Source of the DNA: Lomentospora prolificans | Lineage: Eukaryota; Ascomycota; Sordariomycetes; Microascales; Microascaceae | Direction of reading: 5' to 3' | DNA: 64,000 bases | NCBI GenBank assembly: GCA_029532625.1 | Contig: JARFXM010000004.1 | Coordinates: forward strand, 1,054,001 to 1,118,000 | In this document: positions 56,843-64,000 of the stretch, one piece after another | Layout of the letters: every line of letters starts with the position of its first letter | Numbering within the stretch: position 1 is the first letter of the stretch | Notes under the pieces: model-generated | What the model was told of the DNA's origin: nothing | The model's input: the letters and a program-made list of their open reading frames with translations, nothing else | The model's database searches: none | Made by a program: the position numbers and the translations under genes

Positions 56843-58685
56843 TGCGGGTTTGGGATGGTATCGAGCCTGTGGCGTTGTCAAAACTGTGGGGACAACGAGC
56901 CGCATACATCCATCAGTAAATCTCCGTCCTGTCGCTAGCGAAGTCACTTCGTTGTGTGAAAGGTGGAAGGTTCACCTCCGGTCCAAAGTTATCGACGTGG
57001 CTGGCTAGGACAAGCAAGACTATCCGAAGGGATGTCAATCCCGACTCGATAGATGTCCTCGCAGAGCCAAACTCAACAACCTGGCGCACCAGGACCCAGG
57101 GTGGACACCAACCGTGACGCAGAGGTTATCTTGACGAGAGAATGCGTGATATAGACGCGGGTTTGCGATGAAGGAACGACCCCTTCTCCAACACGAATGC
57201 TATTTCTGAAAATTAGGTTCGATTTCCTAATTTTGCGAGACCGTTATTTTCGGCCCATTCGCAGCCGGGTCAATGCCTGCACCCCCGGGAGAGCTTCCGC
57301 AGTCACCCGCATCTGTTACCGCACTTGCACCAAGCGTGGATTTGCCTTTGTACAATCGTGACTGGTGGCATTTTCGCATCGGCGGTGAATTTCATTCTTG
57401 ATTCGCCAACAAACCAAGAGTATGGTCATGTTAAACAGACACTCAGACGGGCTAGTCCACTGACGACAATGGCTTGGGAGAAACTACTAGGACAAACCGT
57501 TGCTATTCACCCTCTCGCTTCGCAACGTTACGGAGCTTTCAATTGGGGGTATCCTGAAACTCCGGGTTAAGCGCCAGACTGCGGATAAAGTAGCTCGCGA
57601 GAGTCACACTTGGGCATAGAAATAGTCCTTTTGGCAAAAATGACTGGCGACATCTGATCTACTCGCTGTGTTGCAGGTGTGATGATCGCTAGGCCTAACG
57701 GCTGGCTTTGGGGTAATGCCATGCCATGCCCTATGTCCCCCGCCTTGACTGCGTATACCGACCCGAGAGTCGGGACCGTCGAAGCGGGAAAGGAAGAAGA
57801 AGAAAGAGATAGCAAACGGACATGCGCGCGACAATCGTTGTGGTGATACCCTTTCCGAGTTTCGTCGATACCAGTGTTTAGCCCATGGAAGACCAAGTGG
57901 ACTTGAAGCATGGGAATTGAGTCGCATGCTGTATTCTTCCCTTCTCGGGCTTGTTCGTTCAGCGCAATGCCCCATGGAAATTCATACCCAGTCTGTGACT
58001 TCTGAGGATCGCGTATCCTGGTCTGCTTCGAGTCATCTTAGGGAGCACTCAGTCGTGATGCCGAATCAGTTGGCCCAGTCTTGGTCCACTCCTGCTCAGC
58101 TCATGGTTCTGCTCGGATTGTCTCCAAGAGATTGTGCGAATCGAAACATCGACGCAAAAGAACAAATACAGGGATGTTGGCATGTATGTCCAGGTCTTGT
58201 GGGTGGGGCAAGCTACCTTGCTGGCTATCCGTCACACAGCTCAGGGTGGAGGTGGTCCTCCCCGTGGTGGGTGATGTTGTACTCGCCTGGCTTTCATTTG
58301 CCCTGGGTAATACAGGTACTTCGTGTTCTCGCACTCCACCTTCCTAATTGAAGGACCTTGGTCCTGATAAGGTTACTGGAGGGGTTCATATCCCCCTTTT
58401 TCCCCAAGCTCGGAGAATTGCAACCTTTCCCAGGAATATATGTATACTAAACAAACAAGGTAGAGAACCCAACAGGCTCATGAGCCAATCTTCATCTCGA
58501 TCGTGTCCGAAGTGAATTGTATAATATGGGATTGCACCTCATCATCTGCGTGCTGGGAGTGCGGGGTTGTCGGAAATGAGCCTCACGGATTCAGCCGGAG
58601 ATGAAGGCCGCATCCCAGTATACTTCTTTTCCATTGCTTCGATAAAAGGAGAGAGTAATAGCAGAGAAACTCTTAACCCGAATTT

Positions 58686-58720
58686 CGCTCGTCGTTATTT
58701 CGCTCGTCGTTATTTCGCTC
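58686..58720 (+). repeat. 15-bp tandem repeat, 2.3 copies
   Basis: The unit CGCTCGTCGTTATTT is repeated twice exactly and followed by CGCTC. No gene overlaps it. Confidence 0.8.
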
Positions 58721-60734
58721 TCTATGCCGTCTCATCTCCCCTTCTATTCTCCATTATGCGTTGGGGACGGTGCGTGCCTGGGTATCAAGGCGCTGCCGTT
58801 TGCTCTGGATAGCATGACAGCTCGTGCACATCCGTTGCCCCGTGCAAACACACGGATATTCGGGTGGAGATTTGACCCCCTCCACTCGTTTAAGGCTTCG
58901 CATACTCGTAATACCCCAGGGGCTAGTGCTTTTACTTTAAACACCAGTGCACTGGCTTACAGGCCCGATGTACTTGGCCGCTTGCCTCCACTGAAAACGC
59001 AGAAAGACCGTGGTGAGTAGGAGCAGAGCAGGGGCCGATTTCCACACTAAACTCCACAAAACGTTGTTTCCCAAACTTTGAGCCCCGTGTTTGGTGAGCA
59101 CGTGGGCTACGAGACAGATTGAAGTAGACCAAAAGAGGAAGAGCGGGAATGGGCAGACGACCGAAATCGATTACAGGTAGCGTCCAAGAATTATGGATGC
59201 TTGGGCTACCAATATCTCACCCATTGTGCATTGTGGCGTCCTGTAGTTCATTGTGCAACTAGTCCCGGAATGGCCAGCCGGCCAGTCTGGGGCCCAATCA
59301 CGGCTGTTCTGTTGGCACTTCTTTGAGCAATTTGGTGGAAACTCATCTTCCAGGATGAGGAAGACTATCTTGATCTTCACTTGATAGGGTCGGGGCCTAT
59401 GTCCTCGGGGGCAGGATAAATTCGAGAACGATGAAGCTATTAGTACCTCGTCCAGCTACATCAGCCAGTGGCGTTCCCCATGGAGGTATCGCGCTTTACT
59501 GTCATGTCGCACCTGAAAGCCGACAAGAAGCGTCCCTCATTCGTCATTTGCGGGCAGTTTAGGAAGAGAAGAATGCCTCATTTTAGGTAGATTGTTTTGA
59601 CGGGTTCGAAGAGAAACGCCGTTTCAATATGGAAGTTCTGCGCCAGTCATGAAAGCCACATCAGGCTCTCCTGTTATTGACGGGCATTCCATCTAAATGA
59701 GCGGCTTTAGGTATGTTGCATTTCATCCTGACATGTATTGGTGGTATAAAAGGCAGGAGGACCGTCGCGCTCTCGGCCTAGCGATTGTGACCCAAGAGAG
59801 GTTCCGAAATCTGTTCTCCTTGTCATCCCTACACCTCGGGCGGGAGTAATACCGCCAGCCTCTCACCGTCCCTCCAAGCGCCGGCCGGCTCATAGGACCA
59901 AATCTGGAACAGCACAATAGACCCATCGGCATCCAATTGTTTGTTGGCCACCTCTTTGAAGGTCCCCGTTCTACTTACGGAGGATACACACAGCCGTCAA
60001 CGCCAATCCCAACTCATAGGGATGTACTTGTCTCGATTCATGTACTCCGATTGCCCTCGTGAGACAAGTTACCCATAAATACAAATAAATCTCAAGCGCA
60101 GGGTCCATCAGCGCCACAGGGAAGCCCACCATCCGTGCATTTCTCTAACGCACACCCGGAGCCTGTGACCAGGGGTCGCCGTCGCCCACCCACACCTTCC
60201 CCAACTTCAAGACAAATACTGTATCACCTTAGCCATCATCCAGCACATCTTCTCGAGCCCTCCCTCTCAAACCTCGTTGTACTCCATAGTTTCTGGTAAT
60301 CCATTTCTTAGAAACACTCCCGCTCAACTTCTTTGCCTTCTTCGAGTGGGTACTATCAGCATTGGCTTCTTGCTTCGAAGACGAGTCACGCGGCCTCCCT
60401 CTTACAACTCCAGTCATATTCATTCTACACGACCTCGCCACGCGAACCTCCCTCTCTCAAACTCTCGACAAAGGATGCTCTTGAATTCAAATATCTAGAT
60501 CTATATGGTGGTTTAGCATTCCAGAGTTGAGAGCCAACTCTCATGATTGCACTGCCGACGACCTCTATATCAATCGCAATCGCCGCGTCGAATCCGCGAC
60601 CTCAAGTGGCCCTTACACGTCGGGGGACTAAACGCAACATCTCGGTGTTTTGAGTGCCCCATGCCACTCCAACTGATGCTCCTTGTCACTTAATCGTAAC
60701 TTCTTGACGCCGTAAAGTTCAGAGCTTCGGCAGT

Positions 60735-63136
60735 ATGGCAGCACTTCCCAGAGAATCAGCATTCTTACCTACAATAAAATGCTCGACATGCGGTCGACAG
60801 ATCGAGATATCCCTCATGGGGGATCACATTTGCAGCGAGTCCGACCCTCAAGGTAAGTAAACTGAGCGTCTTCGTTCAAGCTCGCTTGTCTCTTTTCTTT
60901 CCTCTTTTCTTGTGGCGTTCGTCGCGCCTATTTTCTCGAGCTTACTCGCCAATGTAGACCTACCTCCCATTCCGAACAACTCCCTCTCACCGTATAAAGA
61001 AAATAACTCGGGGAAGGCCGAAAGGATTCCTCCCAGGGTAGATACCAATGCAGCGAGTAAGGCGTATCCTTGCCATACAATCACCCAGATCAGAGTTATA
61101 GGATTACTGACGCCATTGTTTAAGATGGGGGATATATGCGCGGCGGCCAGTTGACTCCAGTGAGCACCTCTAGTGGTTCTCGTAGCCTGTCGCCGAAGAC
61201 TCCCGACGGTCGATCGGTCGGTGGCCGTGCGAACGACTTTTTCGAGCCGACTATTGCAAACGAAGACGATTCTACCGGTTCGCAAGAGAATCGAAGGCCC
61301 GGCGGGTATGGCGGTGGTTTCTCCGAGCGAGATGACTATGACGCCGATCCCTTATACCCATCTTCTAGCCCGAATCGGAAGCAAAAGAGTGTCCTCCAGC
61401 GCATGAATACAATCGCCCCCGGCCCCTTCGACGTGGGAAGACGGCGAGGCACCGGACGCAACGCTTTTCCGGCTAAGGACGCCCAAGACACGAGCGGCTA
61501 CAGCGGAACAGGATACGGCATCGACCGATCCAATACCACCGCATCCAACACGTCAGGGTTGTCTTCTAGCAACAACTTGAATGGTGGTTTCTCCCAGCGG
61601 CCACCGAGGACAGACGGGTATGGAGGGTTCATTAACCGGGACGACTTTGAACCTGAACCCTTCACCACAAACAGCCGTTCAGGCACTTTCCCGAGACCCA
61701 ACAACCCTGCTGAGACGCCCATGAGAACGCCATCCGCCCCAGGCCCACGCCCTGACCGGTTCAAGTCGTCCGAAGATAGCCAATCCTACATACTCGCACC
61801 GGACACCTCCAGGCCTCCACCACCGAGGAAAAGTATCGTGCGACCAAACACTTCCGGGAGAGGTGGAACCCCATCAGTAGATCTCGCTGCGGAATTCGGA
61901 ATCGGAAATCCTTACCACACGCCTTCAGCCTCCATGTCGTCCGCCATTTCATCCTACAGCCAAAGCAGTAACGCAAGCCCTCCTCGACTCCCCCGGGAGC
62001 GCCTTCCCCAGGGAGAACGTAAGCCATCGAATACTTCGAATATCGACAACTTGATGAACGATCTTCAAGCCTCTATGGCTAATATGCAGCCTTCCACTCC
62101 TCAGCTCGATCGAAATCCTTCGATTAGTTCTAGCCGCAGGGGCCGGTCACGAGATGGCAGGTATTCTAGCCGTAGTCGTAGCGCATCTCGTCCTCGCCAA
62201 CCCGGCCCCATATCCTACGATCGGCCCACTTTCGACCTTAAGGCTGAAGTTGATCGTTATCATACTTCTGGCCTAAATCAAAGCGATCCTAGGCAGGGCC
62301 GACGCCCAGATATCGGTAATAGGCAGACTTCTGATGGAGATCGCCGTGGCCGGGAGATGCCAGACGCCTACGGCTCATCCTCACTCAGGCGAGGATTGTC
62401 GCGTGGTCCAGGGTCACAAGCGTCCCGCGGAATCTGCAAGGCATGTGGCGAGGAAATTCGTGGCAAAAGTATCTCTTCCGCAGACGGACGACTCACTGGC
62501 AAGTACCATAAGGCATGCTTCGTGTGTACCACTTGTCAAGAGCCTTTTACATCTGCCGAGTTCTACGTCCTGGACGACAAGCCGTATTGCGAATTGCACT
62601 ACCATGAGCTCAACGGCAGCTTGTGCGGTAGCTGTGGCAGAGGTATTGAGGGGCAATATCTCGAGGATGAAGCTCTCATAAAATATCATGTGGGGTGCTT
62701 CCGGTGTGCTGATTGTGGAATGTCGCTCTCCAACGGTTACTTCGAGGTAGACGGGAAGCCGTACTGCGAGCGTGACGCATGGAGGCGCGTTCAGCAGGAG
62801 ACTCCCGCCCCGGGAGGTTATGGAATGCCCTCTGACCCCAACTTGGCGAGTCCCATTTCCGACTACGCCCCGGCTCTCGCCGGTATTATCTCCCCCACGA
62901 CGCCCGCTTTCGGTCGCCAGCCGATAGGAACCTTCCCTCCTTCTCCAGCCTCTAGTCGCGGTCCACCGACTCCGATTGGTCTACCCCCGCGCCCTGGTGA
63001 TAAAGCTCCCTCCGGGCCACCAGGACCTCCACGACGGCCCATTGGTCTGCCCCGAGGACAGAGACTCCCACCCGGAATGGGGCCCGTACCCAGGCCGCGC
63101 ATGAACAAACGCATGACTAGGCTTGGAATGATGTGA
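60735..63136 (+). CDS. Paxillin-like LIM domain protein (three exons)
   Basis: Exons 60735-60852, 60958-61056 and 61125-63136 give 742 aa. The start MAALPRESAFLPTIKCSTCGRQIEISLMGDHIC carries a small Cys/His cluster (C16, C19, H31, C33). A long Ser/Pro/Gly-rich region follows. Two LIM domains begin at Cys510: CKACGEEIRG...YHKACFVCTTCQEPF...YCELHYHE and CGSCGRGIEG...YHVGCFRCADCGMSLSNGYFEVDGKPYCERD, with the full zinc-ligand pattern. The tail is Pro-rich and ends RMTRLGMM-like. Fungal relatives of yeast Pxl1 act at sites of polarised growth and the septum with Rho GTPases. The second intron has a TTACTGAC branch site; the first is 105 nt. The first ORF ATG of exon 3 (61136) would lose the conserved N-terminus. 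Confidence 0.85.
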
Positions 63137-64000
63137 TGATATTTCAAACCAAATATTTATTATTACCGGCTACCCATCGTTAATGCTGTTTTCATCTCTT
63201 GGGTTTGGCACTAGCGTCGGTTTTCTCATGGTCCCTGCCAAGTGTAGGGACTTCCGCTTCTTTGATTTATGATTTTAGCACCTTTTAATACCTTACCCTG
63301 GCAGTCTTCTCATTTCCATCGTTTCCCCTGTACGCCTCTCTTTGCCATCTGGGCAAGGAAGGAATATCAGTCACGGGTTCCCTATAGTTTAGCTATGTCG
63401 ACATAGGGATTGGATTGAGTAGCAGGGACTACCATTATCCTTCTACGCGCAGGCCTCGTGCTTGCCTCCCTCGCTTTGAATTGTCCATCTTTTATACCCG
63501 TCTCGAGATTCTGGAGGGGGTTTGCATCATTGGTTATACCCGCCTTGAGTTTGGCCGGCTTGGGATCGGAGAGGGCGCATAGGCGCAGGAGGACGGCATC
63601 AGTGTTTGGTTCGTTAGAGATGGCCCTGGCGTATTCTTGATTGGTCTTTCTGCTTTTCTCTTGTTCTGCTACTGGATACGGATACGCCTTTAGGGAATTG
63701 CTGGAATTCGGACTGCGGAATGTGTGAGAATTTTATATAGGAAATGTCATAACTTTCTCTTGACGCATTATATATCTTCCACTACCAAACAAGGTGCTGG
63801 CATCGTTCCCCTTCGAGTTCCCGCATAAAGCATGACACCTAAGGAGGGCTATAGAGGGTCTTGTTGCTACGCCATGAGGGCTGGCAGTCGAGAGAATTCA
63901 ATATCGTGCAGGGAGGGTGCCGTGGGAGGCTCTTTAAAGTCGAGAAGTAGTTTTCTATTCAGATCCAGTTCTGTCGGCGATGGGTAGCTCGCCGCGCATC
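63137..64000. other. Downstream flank of the LIM protein gene
   Basis: The 864 bases to the window end hold the presumed 3' UTR and no supported gene. Confidence 0.5.

Larger units (their letters stand above)
54780..60734. other. 6-kb gene-poor region
   Basis: The first 500 bases are the INO1 promoter and leader. No ORF after that is supported: 56019-56396 and 57917-58351 open with ATG but show no recognisable content. Notable composition features are C17 at 56577-56593, G20 at 56823-56842 and a 15-bp tandem repeat at 58686-58720. From about 60100 to 60734 the plus strand is C/T-rich and is probably the promoter and long leader of the LIM protein gene. Small RNA genes or fast-evolving genes could be missed. 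Confidence 0.4.

Overview
The window is nuclear DNA of a filamentous ascomycete (Pezizomycotina, most likely a Sordariomycete). Genes sit on both strands and are split by short introns, mostly 57-110 nt with GTRNGT...YAG ends. The encoded proteins are ordinary fungal housekeeping proteins. There is no operon structure, CRISPR array, rRNA, recognisable tRNA or intact transposon. I built the gene models by hand, by joining exons where conserved protein sequence continues across a junction in frame; every spliced model below has a total coding length divisible by three.

Layout. 0-5 kb: a FAD-dependent oxidoreductase (+) convergent with the SNF1/AMPK-alpha kinase (-). 5-11.6 kb: gene-poor, with one small orphan gene (9305-9757). 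11.6-15 kb: an NmrA/isoflavone-reductase-like protein and a GLUT-like sugar transporter (both +). 17.5-28.2 kb: neutral trehalase, isocitrate lyase and a CCZ1-like Rab7-GEF subunit, all +. 30-31 kb: a secreted RlpA/expansin-like protein (-). 34.7-36.2 kb: an EFM6-type lysine methyltransferase (-). 38.5-48.3 kb is the dense part: MIC12 (-) divergent from mitoribosomal bL17m (+), UTP25 (-) divergent from eIF3f (+), then an R3H-SUZ protein (-). 50-54.8 kb: a ZCCHC10-like zinc-knuckle RS protein (+), an unknown 338-aa protein (-) and inositol-3-phosphate synthase (-). 54.8-60.7 kb is gene-poor. 60.7-63.1 kb: a paxillin-like LIM protein (+).

Carbon and energy metabolism is well represented: SNF1 de-represses alternative carbon use, isocitrate lyase serves the glyoxylate shunt, neutral trehalase mobilises trehalose, and there is a sugar transporter and INO1. 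The genes are not arranged as a biosynthetic cluster, so I read this as ordinary synteny.

The most unusual observation is in the zinc-knuckle gene. Its first intron (50030-50094) appears to have AT-AC ends (ATAAGT...TACTGAC...CAC), and removing exactly this segment restores a perfect C-x2-C-x4-H-x4-C knuckle. Other points are a GC-AG intron in the trehalase gene, two long introns in EFM6 (one carrying a 46-nt T tract on the sense strand), an overlapping upstream ORF on SNF1, and a frame-preserving, stop-free 57-nt intron in SNF1.
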